Source of the DNA: Anaerolineaceae bacterium
Lineage (GTDB): Bacteria; Chloroflexota; Anaerolineae; Anaerolineales; Anaerolineaceae
Direction: 5' to 3'
Assembly: GCA_028714615.1 (NCBI GenBank)
Contig: JAQTMA010000001.1
Span: 20,132-84,131 of the forward strand
Length of the DNA stretch: 64,000 bases
Under the pieces are notes generated by a model. That model did no database searches and had not been told where the DNA came from. It worked only from the letters and a program-made list of their open reading frames with translations. Below are positions 7,747-15,597 of the stretch, piece by piece. A program made the translations under genes and the position numbers. The stretch's first letter is position 1, and every line of letters starts with the position of its first letter.

Positions 7747-10358
7747 ACGACCACCATGCCCCTTGTTTCATAGATGCTCTTGCCCGTAGCCGAAACGCCG
7801 GAGGTCAATGCGTCGCAGCGCGCCTGCCAGGAGAGGATCCCTGCCATCCCCGCGTCGATCTTATAGGGGCTATCCGCGCGGGCTTTATAAATCAGGAAAA
7901 GGGCCTGCCCCTTATCGTCGACCATGTTCAGATTCTTGCGGACCGCGTTCCCGATATGTTTCGCATAGCGCGGGTCGCCGTCATGGGTAAGCTCTTTGGC
8001 TCGCATCGAGGTGACAAAGGCTTGAATGGCAAAGGCCATCCGCTTCCATTGGTTCGTCCACCAAGCCACCACCCGCTCTTTGCCAAACTTTCCCGCCCAG
8101 GTTGCTACTTTTTCTTCCCAATAAGGCGGATCGCAGTACATGCGCCAGACGGTCCACATCTCAAAGGCGCTCTCGACGGCGGTGTTCACCTCGGCTTCAG
8201 GCACTTCCCATTCCTCGGCTTCGGGTGGACGCTCCCACAGTCCGAGCAAGAATTGACATCCAGTGGCCAAATCCGTACCCACCAGCGCCGTTGAGTCATG
8301 CCAGCGTGCGCCGTCAAAGCCCAGGGTGATGGTCGCTTTCGGCGCTGGGCGAAATCCAGGATTGGCCAGGGACTGCCAAAGCTGGTAATCGAAGGCCTTT
8401 TCGCTCGCCTGCACAAGCCGGTTGAGCCAGACGCGCTCCAGGTAGGCTTTGTCTGTGGTCGGGTCGGTGAATTGCTCGCAAATGGCGTCAATATTGCTCC
8501 AGGCGGCGATGGGTCCGGAGGCTTCCAGCACGGCTTTGCGGACGTCATCAGGATCGGTCAGGTTATAGCCATCCGACGCCTGGCGATGAAAAAAGAACAA
8601 TTTGCTATCCTGGATTTTTCCATCCAAAACCTGCTGGGCATACTCCATCGTGTTTTCACCGACAGAATTCTCCCCCGGCGCGGGGGCCGTCGTCACTTCG
8701 AGCATCCACGGATCCGACAACTTCCGTTTGGGGAGGTTGGCCATCATGGTCCGGTGGGCGTGGCGCAGCCGGTCGGTGTTCCAGCGGTGGGTATTATGGG
8801 TAAGTCGCAACCCCCATCCGGCCAGGAACAGGTGATCGGCAGAATCCACTTCGATGCACTTGACCGGAACCGATTCGCAGGGTTCGATCTTTGCAATCGT
8901 TGGCCAGCGGGTGGATATCCGCTCATGTTCTGGGCATTTTTCGGCCTTTCGCCGTAAGCGGAATGGGCAATAAGTTGGCGAGAAACTTACCTTGTACATA
9001 AAGCCGGTTCTCGATCGCGGCTCGTTTATGATGCTGATTGTGGCGGGCGTACCCAATGACTGCACCAGGTCCCGTACCGATTCGGTTAACGCCAGCTTAT
9101 TCTGGACAAAAACACAGGCCGATTTGTCGGACACATATCCATCTGCATCCATCAAACCTTGCAGCAAGGCCAACCGCTGATTTCGACTTGCGAATAAATA
9201 CTTGCTCGGAATATGTTTATTGCCTTTCAATCCCGCTGCAGTAAGTTGAGCCCTCAGTCCCTCAGGTAAGAAACGGACAGCGCGCGCCTTGTCAGTATTG
9301 CGATCTTGACTGACGGTCGTTCTATAACCCACCGATTCCACCAGGGCTCGCATTTCGGACACATCCTCCGATCCGGAATGGATATACCCCGCATCGGTTG
9401 CTCCATCTCCCAACCAGGCGCCCAAAACATAAGGGTCGATAGATAATTCAGCGGGTCTTCCGTCGAAACCAGCATGTCTGGGCAATCGCCAGCGCTTACC
9501 ATAGCCTGTATCGACCCCGGCCAGATACATTTTTTCTGTGGTTACCACCTGCTCGCCCTTGGGCCGGTTGGTCCAATCTATTACCTTCCATCGATGTCCA
9601 GCATCCGTAACAATACTGTCGTCCTCCGCGAAGGTCACCCGATAACAGGGCCGCCCCTGGTGGATGGGAGAAAGTCCAACAATAGAAACCGCATGGCCAT
9701 TGCGATCAAAAACTTTATCGCCAATGGCGAGTTCTCCCATCGATCTCCAACCCGAATCGGTGGGCACCGGGGTGTCAATTGACAGGGGTTCATCGCAGAC
9801 CTGGAAGGTGGTCCGCGCCCCGTCGCGTGCATCCGGCGAGCTGGCCAGGCTGACCGCCTTGCCGTCCCCGCAGATGCGCATGATGCGCTCGATGCCGATA
9901 TCGAAATCATCCGCGATCGGGCTGTATTCCAGGATGGTTTTGAGGGCTCCGTAGGCTAACTCATCTGACTGCTCTTCCGTGTAGGCCACCAGCGGAATAT
10001 ACGGATCGACCACCGGTCGGCCGACCGGTTGGCCTTGGGCGTCCCAGCCATCGAAGCGCACCGGTGCTTCCGCGTGCAGCTCAGCCGCGGCAATCATGGC
10101 AGCAAACTCGGTTTTGGCGCTGCCCTTGCGCAGGGAGAGGCCGACCCGCGAAAAGCGACGCCGTCCGGCCCTGGGGTGGTCTTTGGGGTAGAGCTCGTAC
10201 ATGCGGAAAACGAGCGCTCGTTTCTCGGTATCCAAAATGACCGGCTGGCCGCGCAGATCGCCCGGGCCAAACACCAAATTTTCCTCAATCCAGGCGCAGA
10301 CTTGGCCGCCCAGGCTGGGGAAAGGTGATGTATCTTTCGGAACCATCAGCACGCTCAT
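7743..10358 (-). CDS. Terminase large subunit interrupted by an intein
   Basis: DNA-packaging motor ATPase/nuclease; 871 aa from the ATG at 10358, which overlaps the TerS stop (ATGA). Extein: Walker A-like SLRKGSAKTE (~75-84), Walker B ending VCDE (~187-190), and nuclease domain with LGFDGARWHDSTALVG. The host protein is split exactly after VCDE; the downstream extein resumes THRWNTD, restoring a DETHRW-type motif usual in Terminase_1 proteins. The intein (residues ~191-522) carries an endonuclease. Neighbours HNH and TerS upstream suggest a cos-type packaging module. Confidence 0.92.
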   Translation of the reverse strand: MSVLMVPKDTSPFPSLGGQVCAWIEENLVFGPGDLRGQPVILDTEKRALVFRMYELYPKDHPRAGRRRFSRVGLSLRKGSAKTEFAAMIAAAELHAEAPVRFDGWDAQGQPVGRPVVDPYIPLVAYTEEQSDELAYGALKTILEYSPIADDFDIGIERIMRICGDGKAVSLASSPDARDGARTTFQVCDEPLSIDTPVPTDSGWRSMGELAIGDKVFDRNGHAVSIVGLSPIHQGRPCYRVTFAEDDSIVTDAGHRWKVIDWTNRPKGEQVVTTEKMYLAGVDTGYGKRWRLPRHAGFDGRPAELSIDPYVLGAWLGDGATDAGYIHSGSEDVSEMRALVESVGYRTTVSQDRNTDKARAVRFLPEGLRAQLTAAGLKGNKHIPSKYLFASRNQRLALLQGLMDADGYVSDKSACVFVQNKLALTESVRDLVQSLGTPATISIINEPRSRTGFMYKVSFSPTYCPFRLRRKAEKCPEHERISTRWPTIAKIEPCESVPVKCIEVDSADHLFLAGWGLRLTHNTHRWNTDRLRHAHRTMMANLPKRKLSDPWMLEVTTAPAPGENSVGENTMEYAQQVLDGKIQDSKLFFFHRQASDGYNLTDPDDVRKAVLEASGPIAAWSNIDAICEQFTDPTTDKAYLERVWLNRLVQASEKAFDYQLWQSLANPGFRPAPKATITLGFDGARWHDSTALVGTDLATGCQFLLGLWERPPEAEEWEVPEAEVNTAVESAFEMWTVWRMYCDPPYWEEKVATWAGKFGKERVVAWWTNQWKRMAFAIQAFVTSMRAKELTHDGDPRYAKHIGNAVRKNLNMVDDKGQALFLIYKARADSPYKIDAGMAGILSWQARCDALTSGVSATGKSIYETRGMVVV
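8793..9788 (-). mobile_element. Class-3-type intein with LAGLIDADG endonuclease in TerL
   Basis: 332 codons. It begins with Pro (PLSIDTPVPTDSGW) instead of Cys/Ser and ends LTHN followed by extein Thr. Block B carries DAGHRW, with the Trp of the class 3 WCT triad. Block F is VPVKCIEVDSADHLFLAG, with the branching cysteine at F:4. Block G is LTHN. Two dodecapeptide motifs (VLGAWLGDGATDAG and LLQGLMDADGYV) mark a homing endonuclease. Class 3 splicing needs no N-terminal nucleophile, which fits the Pro start. Confidence 0.85.
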
Positions 10359-10801
10359 TCGTCCAATACTCCTCGCGGATCCACATCCACGATTACGGCT
10401 CGGTGAGCCCTTTTCTGCTCGTGGCGGTCCTTGGCTTCTTCCGCCTGGGCCACGGTCCACTCCAATCGCCGCCGGCTGAGCGGCGTCAGGCCGAATTCCC
10501 GCTCGAGCATGCGGATTTCTCTTGCCACTTCCAGCTTTCGCGTCTTCCAAAAGCTGTCGACCAGCATCACCAGGCGGAACAGGGCCGGCTCATCCGCCCG
10601 CAAAAACTCATACCTCATCGGTGAGGACCACATCACCGACCAAAACCGCTTGGCCATCGAATGCCATTCCTCGCCGTCGGGCAAATCGGGCAATTTCGGC
10701 TTCCGCTGGCGAGGTAAAGCTTCTGCCGGCAGCACGGCGCGGGTGGTCGATTTGTTGCGCCGCTGCCGGACGGATGGGTCTTTGGGCAGGGGTCCCGGCA
10801 T
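10355..10801 (-). CDS. Terminase small subunit
   Basis: 148 aa. It opens MPGPLPKDPSVRQRRNKST, a basic start typical of small terminases, followed by a helical body (WHSMAKRFWSVMWSSPMR; ADEPALFRLVMLVDSFWK) and a C-terminal helix ending in the RAVIVDVDPRGVLDE tail. It recognises phage DNA and feeds it to TerL, to which it is coupled by an ATGA overlap. Confidence 0.85.
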   Translation of the reverse strand: MPGPLPKDPSVRQRRNKSTTRAVLPAEALPRQRKPKLPDLPDGEEWHSMAKRFWSVMWSSPMRYEFLRADEPALFRLVMLVDSFWKTRKLEVAREIRMLEREFGLTPLSRRRLEWTVAQAEEAKDRHEQKRAHRAVIVDVDPRGVLDE

Positions 10802-10899
10802 GTCAGCGTGTCCCGTTTTTAATCGCCAAACCCGTACACAGAAAAATCAGTGGCCCCGCGCGCTGGTCGCTCCCCAGCCTGTAGACTTTTCACCCGCCC

Positions 10900-11247
10900 C
10901 TACCCCTGGTTCAAGACTTCGCGAGCTGTCTTGCTAGAGTGGTGAGGATGGCACAAGGACTGGAGATTGTTTACATCAAAGAACAGCTTACGATCGCCTC
11001 GGTGCGGTGTGTTATGGTCAACGTCTGTTGCTTCTGTGTAGATGCCCTCGGCTAGGCAGGCCTTGCACCACGGCTCCTGCGCTAACTGCCTGGCTCGTAA
11101 TTGCTTCCAACGCCGCAGGTTATAGAGCCCATCTCTTGTGTTATCCCTATATTGCGCGTGATTAAACGGGTGTTGTGCACAGCGTCCAGACTGCACCAGA
11201 TTGGGGCAGCCTGGAAACGCACAGGATTTCAGCGCAGGTTTTGGCAT
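10900..11247 (-). CDS. HNH endonuclease
   Basis: 115 aa. Two Cys pairs (CAFPGCPNLVQSGRCAQH and PWCKACLAEG) and the HNH core DVDHNTPHRGD...VNNLQSLCHPHHSSKT identify a zinc-braced HNH nuclease. Genes of this type next to TerS in HK97-like phages are required for cos cleavage with the terminase; a homing role is also possible. The ribosome site is weak. Confidence 0.88.
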   Translation of the reverse strand: MPKPALKSCAFPGCPNLVQSGRCAQHPFNHAQYRDNTRDGLYNLRRWKQLRARQLAQEPWCKACLAEGIYTEATDVDHNTPHRGDRKLFFDVNNLQSLCHPHHSSKTAREVLNQG

Positions 11248-11351
11248 AAGATAAATGAGCTTTCAATAATTCCAGGGCGAGCCGGCGCCTGATCCCTACA
11301 CGGTGTGTGTCGCCTATTACTCTTCGAGAGGCCCGCCCAAATAAACATGTA

Positions 11352-11603
11352 CTAATCGACTGGTACTTTTGCTTTGCGGTTGATAGACAATGGCGGCTTG
11401 ACCCGCTCAATCAACAAGGTGATAGCCTTGGTGTTGGCCTCCAGGGCAGCCTTGGTCTCAGCCCAACATTGCTTCACCATCTCTGTGTTCTTCTTCTCTT
11501 CAAATAGGCGATCTGCCCACACCTTGTTGAGGATGAAGATTGCAAAGGCTGCCAATGCGATCGTTCCACCTTGCGTGAGTAGCTCTGTTAGTGGCGCTTC
11601 CAT
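11352..11603 (-). CDS. Holin-like BhlA/UviB-type membrane protein
   Basis: 83 aa. A short periplasmic N-terminus (MEAPLTELLTQGG), one transmembrane helix (TIALAAFAIFILNKVWA) and a charged coiled-coil tail (FEEKKNTEMVKQCWAETKAALEAN) reproduce the topology of BhlA/UviB holin-like proteins. It lies four bases after the 167-aa membrane protein at 11608-12111 and before the HNH/terminase block. Confidence 0.6.
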   Translation of the reverse strand: MEAPLTELLTQGGTIALAAFAIFILNKVWADRLFEEKKNTEMVKQCWAETKAALEANTKAITLLIERVKPPLSINRKAKVPVD

Positions 11604-11607
11604 AATA

Positions 11608-12111
11608 TTATTTCGCCAGATCGCGCCGCATCACTTGCGCCAGGACGTTGGGATCCACCTGGTTGCCCAGTAGCGTGAGGATCGCTTTATTGATCAGCTT
11701 GTCGATCATCCCTTTGAACAGGTCATAAAACAGGCTGGCAATGACGGCCAGAGCCGCACCATATGCAAGAACCGGAAACCAGTACCCGAAAACAATCCAG
11801 AAATCACCGATCGGCGGACGCAACTGGGTGACCTGGTAGCCACAACCCCATATAAATCCGTTGATAAATGATGCTGCAAGCAGCTGCTTATCTTTCAGAC
11901 CAGCCTTCTGCAGGACACCGACAATACCGATAATCGGCAGCACCAGTGGAATGCCGCCGACGGACACGTTAATGAACCGCGAGAAGTCGATGGGCGTTGG
12001 AACTGGAGGATCTCCGGTTTGAGCGAAGACAGGCGTGGTAAGTGCCCCCAGAAAAAGAAAAACACCCAAAAGCAGGAATAACCGCATGATGTTGAGATGC
12101 CAGGTTTTCAT
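11608..12111 (-). CDS. Multi-pass membrane protein, lysis or pore candidate
   Basis: 167 aa from ATG 12111 (GAGGGG five bases upstream). N-terminal signal-like segment IMRLFLLLGVFLFLGALTTPVFA with an AQ cleavage-like site. Further hydrophobic helices include GGIPLVLPIIGIVGVL, WIVFGYWFPVLAYGAALAVIASLFYDLF and an amphipathic C-terminus. It is the first gene after the early/late terminator. Together with the adjacent UviB-like gene it may form the holin pair, although lysis genes usually sit next to an endolysin and the hydrolase here is far away (29470-30291). No family recognised. Confidence 0.5.
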   Translation of the reverse strand: MKTWHLNIMRLFLLLGVFLFLGALTTPVFAQTGDPPVPTPIDFSRFINVSVGGIPLVLPIIGIVGVLQKAGLKDKQLLAASFINGFIWGCGYQVTQLRPPIGDFWIVFGYWFPVLAYGAALAVIASLFYDLFKGMIDKLINKAILTLLGNQVDPNVLAQVMRRDLAK

Positions 12112-12169
12112 AGCGACCCCTCTATTCAATTAATATGGTTGGCCTTCCAATAGTTGATACACGGTCAGA

Positions 12170-12203
12170 AAAGGCCTATGCTGTAAATAAAGCATAGGCC
12201 TTT
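12170..12203 (-). terminator. Intrinsic terminator between early and late genes
   Basis: 13-bp perfect stem AAAGGCCTATGCT / AGCATAGGCCTTT around an 8-base AT loop. On the minus strand it is followed by TTTTC. It lies between the LuxR-type regulator and the first late gene, so late transcription must start below it or read through. Confidence 0.8.
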
Positions 12204-12246
12204 GTGAATTATCTTCAATTGCTCGTTGGTATATAGATCAAAAGAA

Positions 12247-12471
12247 TCAGATTTGACCGGATTTTGTTAAAATATGAATAACCTCCGCGTTGGTAGAGAG
12301 ATTGAGCTTCCGGCGCACGTTTGCCAAATGTGACTTGACGGTCCAGCGCGAAATAGCCAGTGTGGTCGCAATCCCTTTAATGGACTGACCAACCGCAAGC
12401 GCTTTAATAACCTGCATCTCTCGCGGCGATAATGGCACAAATTGCGCTGACGTTCTTGTCTCATCGACCAT
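12247..12471 (-). CDS. LuxR/GerE-type DNA-binding regulator (74 aa)
   Basis: It consists of little more than a single GerE helix-turn-helix: FVPLSPREMQVIKALAVGQ, SIKGIATTLAISRWTVKSHL, ANVRRKLNLSTNAEVIH. No receiver or ligand domain is present. As the last gene before the terminator at 12170-12203 and the late operon, it is a natural candidate for the activator of late transcription (inference). Confidence 0.85.
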   Translation of the reverse strand: MVDETRTSAQFVPLSPREMQVIKALAVGQSIKGIATTLAISRWTVKSHLANVRRKLNLSTNAEVIHILTKSGQI

Positions 12472-12491
12472 GCGGTGGAGCCCCCCTCAGA

Positions 12492-12941
12492 TTAAAATGG
12501 CATCTCGTCTTCTTGCGGCAGTTTACTGAAATCTCCATCCAGGCAGTTGACCAACTGGAAGCTGAGCCCTTTGGCTTTCTCATCCGCCTTTTTGAGCGCG
12601 GTCTCCGGCCTCAAACCGCGTTCGAATTCATAACTTTGGGTATACCCTGCTGGCCATTCCGCCATATCATCCAGGACCACGATGGTTCTATGTTCTCTGG
12701 ATAATATGATTTGAGCCCGTTGCCCCTGATAATACTTAGGCGGCCGGTTGGCCATCTCTAATGCCTCATCTACCTGATTGCGGACCTGTTCCTTCGCCAT
12801 CTGGAGAAGATTCTCCTGATATATGATCGGGTCCTCGCCCTCCTCTACCGTCGCCGTGTAATGGACTGACGGCCGCACGTTGCAGTATTCCGGCAGGCTG
12901 CACGTCTCTTCCCAACCCGCCCGTATTTCAATGATTTTCAT
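12492..12941 (-). CDS. Unknown protein with SSB-like acidic C-terminal tip
   Basis: 149 aa. The body is unrecognised (KIIEIRAGWEETCSLPEYCN, IILSREHRTIVVLDDMAEWP). The last residues, LPQEDEMPF, match the acidic-hydrophobic tip (DDDIPF type) with which bacterial SSB recruits repair and replication proteins. It sits in the replication-side operon next to a nucleotidyltransferase. It may be a divergent ssDNA-binding protein or a mimic that docks onto SSB partners. Its ATG overlaps the upstream gene's stop. Confidence 0.6.
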   Translation of the reverse strand: MKIIEIRAGWEETCSLPEYCNVRPSVHYTATVEEGEDPIIYQENLLQMAKEQVRNQVDEALEMANRPPKYYQGQRAQIILSREHRTIVVLDDMAEWPAGYTQSYEFERGLRPETALKKADEKAKGLSFQLVNCLDGDFSKLPQEDEMPF

Positions 12942-13480
12942 GATCCTCTCCCTTCTGTTTTCTCTCGATTTTCAGGCGGCACATAACACACCCCCAGCGC
13001 CTCAAATACATCGCACTCCTCGAGCGTTTCCATGGAAACGCCATTGCGCCACAAGTGCCCATCCTTGAAATACATCCCTGTGGGGCAACCTCCACCCACC
13101 GAGCGCCGCGTCACCAACCACTTGCTAAACTCCGCGGACCCGGTCCGGATGAGGAAGATACAGCCCCACTGTTCCTTGGTCGTCAGGAACAGATCGAGGC
13201 AGCTATCCCCCAGATTGACCTGTTTATAGTGTTCTCCGTTTTTGAGCAGCTTATATCCATGGCTGGTCAGTATCTCGGAAATTGCAAGATCGGATCGGAG
13301 CGGACTGCCAAACAGGTCGGTACTTGGTTTCGGGATGCACACAATCTCGATATCGCCCACCTCCGTTTTCTGCCGTCTCAGACTGCCGGCGATCTCGATC
13401 CGCTCACACGCCGGCCGGATGAGCTGCATGAACTGGTCGGCCAGGACCAGCGCTCTTCCCCGGGGGATATTGGCTTTCAT
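12938..13480 (-). CDS. Pol-beta/PolX-type nucleotidyltransferase
   Basis: 180 aa. Catalytic palm signature AGSLRRQKTEVGDIEIV (GS at 32-33, acidic pair at D43/E45) and a third carboxylate in CLDLFLT (D96), plus a GTGS-like turn (RTGSAEFSKWL). No polymerase thumb or 8-kDa domain. It could act in DNA end processing or as a tRNA/nucleotide-transferase effector. Family certain, substrate not. Translationally coupled on both sides. Confidence 0.8.
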   Translation of the reverse strand: MKANIPRGRALVLADQFMQLIRPACERIEIAGSLRRQKTEVGDIEIVCIPKPSTDLFGSPLRSDLAISEILTSHGYKLLKNGEHYKQVNLGDSCLDLFLTTKEQWGCIFLIRTGSAEFSKWLVTRRSVGGGCPTGMYFKDGHLWRNGVSMETLEECDVFEALGVCYVPPENREKTEGRGS

Positions 13481-13587
13481 TTCAACCCCATGCGCTCATC
13501 TGCCCAGGCAGCTGCCCTGCACAGGCCGACCACCAGGCAGATGAAGGCAAAATAAAGGATGCCACAAACAATCATGGTGATGATCAT
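13477..13587 (-). CDS. 36-aa single-pass membrane protein
   Basis: Short gene bridging two longer ones. It starts MIITMIVCGILYFAF, followed by the rest of one hydrophobic helix (to ~23), then RAAAWADERMGLK. Start and stop both overlap neighbours as ATGA (13584-13587, 13477-13480), with GAGGGGAAGG upstream, strong evidence for translation. Function unknown. Confidence 0.7.
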   Translation of the reverse strand: MIITMIVCGILYFAFICLVVGLCRAAAWADERMGLK

Positions 13588-13889
13588 TCCTTCCCCTCCT
13601 CTGTTGCTTTTTGGTCATGCCATTCGGCGATCTCAAATTCATGCGGCCTTAGCCCGAGCCCACCCGATCCACTCGCAGTCTCGATGATGGCCGAAACCGC
13701 CCCGTGTGAATTGACGTAGACCGGGTATATCTCGCCTTCCCTCGCAAAATACCCCGTCGCCAGAAACGGGAAATCCGGGTACACGGTTTTCGCCATGCGG
13801 ACCCGCAGCGGAACCTTGCCATGCCAGGAGGCAGGATAGAGGTGCGATTGGTATTTCAAAGCAGGTGATTCTTGAGGTGTGTGGCTCAT
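13584..13889 (-). CDS. Unknown phage protein (about 101 aa)
   Basis: Start uncertain: ATG at 13889 (MSHTPQESP) or 13904 (MVKKKMSH); the A-rich run before 13889 leaves no clear ribosome site. Contains VYPDFPFLATGYFAREGEIYP and GGLGLRPHEFEIAEWHD. Probably a small soluble accessory of the replication operon; no family recognised. Confidence 0.6.
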   Translation of the reverse strand: MSHTPQESPALKYQSHLYPASWHGKVPLRVRMAKTVYPDFPFLATGYFAREGEIYPVYVNSHGAVSAIIETASGSGGLGLRPHEFEIAEWHDQKATEEGKE

Positions 13890-13897
13890 TTTTTTTT

Positions 13898-14230
13898 TCA
13901 CCATTCCGGGCCGCATAAATAGCCCCGTCCGTTTTGAAGCGCCCACATCCACGCCGGGGCGGAAACGGTGGGATATTCTGTATCGGGGTTGAGCTTAGAG
14001 AACAACGGACGGCTTTTCTTCATTTCGTCGAAGGTATCCGGCTCACAACCGATTTTCACGATGGTGCTGTCCGGAACCAGCTCGAATTCATCGTAGTCGT
14101 ACTCTTTCTCACCGGTCATTTCTTTCCAGACCTCGACGGCATCCAGCTTGTCAAAAGCAACGTGGGTATCTGTCCCATTCGAAAAAAGGTGTAGCCGCTG
14201 AATTCGTAATAACCGCTTATCCTTTTTCAT
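13898..14230 (-). CDS. Unknown phage protein (110 aa)
   Basis: The start ATG at 14230 overlaps the previous stop (TAATG). Begins MKKDKRLLRIQRLHLFSNG, acidic middle (TGEKEYDYDEFELVPD), ends with an aromatic PAWMWALQNGRGYLCGPEW. No motif recognised. Confidence 0.65.
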   Translation of the reverse strand: MKKDKRLLRIQRLHLFSNGTDTHVAFDKLDAVEVWKEMTGEKEYDYDEFELVPDSTIVKIGCEPDTFDEMKKSRPLFSKLNPDTEYPTVSAPAWMWALQNGRGYLCGPEW

Positions 14231-14739
14231 TACTCCACCTCCCCGTCGATGACATCTCCATTCCCAAGCCTGGGCGGATCGATCCCAGGCAGCATCGAAG
14301 GCATGTGTCCGGTCTGGTAAACCTGCTCGATTTGCGGAGATATCCATTCCCCAACCGTCATGCCATTGGGCAGTACCAATTCATTGCGCCAGGCTTCCTC
14401 AAAATGCCGAATACCGGATTCATCGGCTTCAAGATCAGCTTTGATCACCAGGGCAAGGGCACGCCAGCGCTGCCGGCAGGCCTGCTCCCAGGCTGCCAGG
14501 ATCTGCTCTTTACTGGTCCGCCTTCGCCCGGATTCGGTGATCCGGAAGGATGGATCATCTTTATCGGGCAAAGGCAGCACCAATCGATATCGCTTGCCCT
14601 TGATCTCAAAACCGACAACAGCCTTGCCGGTCGCCCAGCCGTACATAAACGATGTAGCGCCATATCGCTCCAGGATCCGCTCGATCTCGGTCCGGGATTT
14701 ATCCGCGGTGACGTCCGTGTCTTTCGCGTAAGTGGGCAT
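14230..14739 (-). CDS. Conserved phage protein of unknown function (169 aa)
   Basis: The ATG at 14739 has GAGGGGAA upstream and follows the preceding TGA directly; the longer frame upstream is overlap. Begins MPTYAKDTDVTADKSRTEIE. Core includes RYGATSFMYGWATGKAVVGFEIKGKRYR-type strands and a long helical region (EQILAAWEQACRQRWRALAL). I know similar proteins from phage replication regions but no function. Confidence 0.7.
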   Translation of the reverse strand: MPTYAKDTDVTADKSRTEIERILERYGATSFMYGWATGKAVVGFEIKGKRYRLVLPLPDKDDPSFRITESGRRRTSKEQILAAWEQACRQRWRALALVIKADLEADESGIRHFEEAWRNELVLPNGMTVGEWISPQIEQVYQTGHMPSMLPGIDPPRLGNGDVIDGEVE

Positions 14740-14741
14740 TT

Positions 14742-15026
14742 TCAGATTCCCCTCTGTTCCGTGATTGGAACGCAAAATTGGCAATACACATCTCTGTGGC
14801 GAGGCAATGGCGAATGGCACTTTATACATCGACGAACTGCCTCTTTGAAAATCTGGTTATCAGTAGTAGCCCGAAAATATCGACCATTTGATTTAGCTTT
14901 CGGATAATGACCACTTAGAGGCATTACAAAATCAGCAGGAACAGGAACATGTTCTCCCCGTCGCTCTTTATGCCGGTAGCAAAGGCGCACGTAGCGTTCA
15001 GATGGTTTTCCATAAATCCTGCACAT
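14742..15026 (-). CDS. Small zinc-finger-like protein (94 aa)
   Basis: Basic N-terminus (MCRIYGKPSERYVRLCYRHK) and a C-terminal four-cysteine cluster, CIKCHSPLPRHRDVYCQFC, consistent with a zinc ribbon binding DNA or RNA. The first Cys/His residues may contribute a second finger. Adjacent to a homing endonuclease gene. Confidence 0.65.
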   Translation of the reverse strand: MCRIYGKPSERYVRLCYRHKERRGEHVPVPADFVMPLSGHYPKAKSNGRYFRATTDNQIFKEAVRRCIKCHSPLPRHRDVYCQFCVPITEQRGI

Positions 15027-15068
15027 TTATCCGCCTTCCCAATTCGAAAAAATGTTTTCGCGCAAACA

Positions 15069-15539
15069 TTATTTCTTCAACGGGCTCAAGTGGTTGTGCA
15101 TCATGGCATCCCGCAAGAGCCCCAATCTCTCTATCTCGGCGGGCGATCCGTCGTTTGATTTCCGATCTTTGATCAGCGCTGCCTCACGCCAGATTTGGTA
15201 ATCATCCAATTTCTTTGTCCGCAGAGGGATTAAGTCGAAAATTGGAATTAAGATATCGACAATATCCCTGATCGGGGTGCATCTCCATCGATATTTATTG
15301 CACGACCGCCTGCCTTTGACCCTGTCGTAATTCATGTCCAAGTAATAAATCTTTCCGCACCTCAATTGCTTGGCAATCTCAGTAATCACGCTTTTATTGT
15401 CTTCCCGCTGCTCTATTACGAGCTCAAGCGTGATTACATTCGTTTTCGACTTACCAATCTTGAAATAGCCTTCTCCGTCGACAAAACCGACGAACCAAGC
15501 CAGCCACAAGGGATGAAGATCCAGGTTTCCAATTTTCAT
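15069..15539 (-). CDS. Free-standing LAGLIDADG homing endonuclease
   Basis: 156 aa from ATG 15539, with AGGAGG seven bases upstream. One LAGLIDADG motif (LAWFVGFVDGEGYFKIG) followed by a beta-saddle region (ITLELVIEQREDNKSV, LRCGKIYYLDMNYDRV) and a helical end. Single-motif enzymes act as dimers. It sits between unrelated genes with ~40-60-base gaps, as expected for an inserted selfish gene. Probably mobile on its own; the target is likely the flanking junction. Confidence 0.85.
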   Translation of the reverse strand: MKIGNLDLHPLWLAWFVGFVDGEGYFKIGKSKTNVITLELVIEQREDNKSVITEIAKQLRCGKIYYLDMNYDRVKGRRSCNKYRWRCTPIRDIVDILIPIFDLIPLRTKKLDDYQIWREAALIKDRKSNDGSPAEIERLGLLRDAMMHNHLSPLKK

Positions 15540-15597
15540 GATTTGGCCTCCTCTCATTTCGACCCATCATACGATATTCATCGATTGAAGGGCTGCC

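Noticed and set aside
10359..10550. 64-codon upstream extension of TerL
   Set aside because: It lies wholly within the TerS gene in another frame; the ATG at 10358 overlaps the TerS stop and is the natural start.
11270..11340. tRNA-like fold on the minus strand (GGGCGGG paired with CTCGCCC)
   Set aside because: Only ~64 bases between the arms and no T-loop or anticodon arm; a chance stem.
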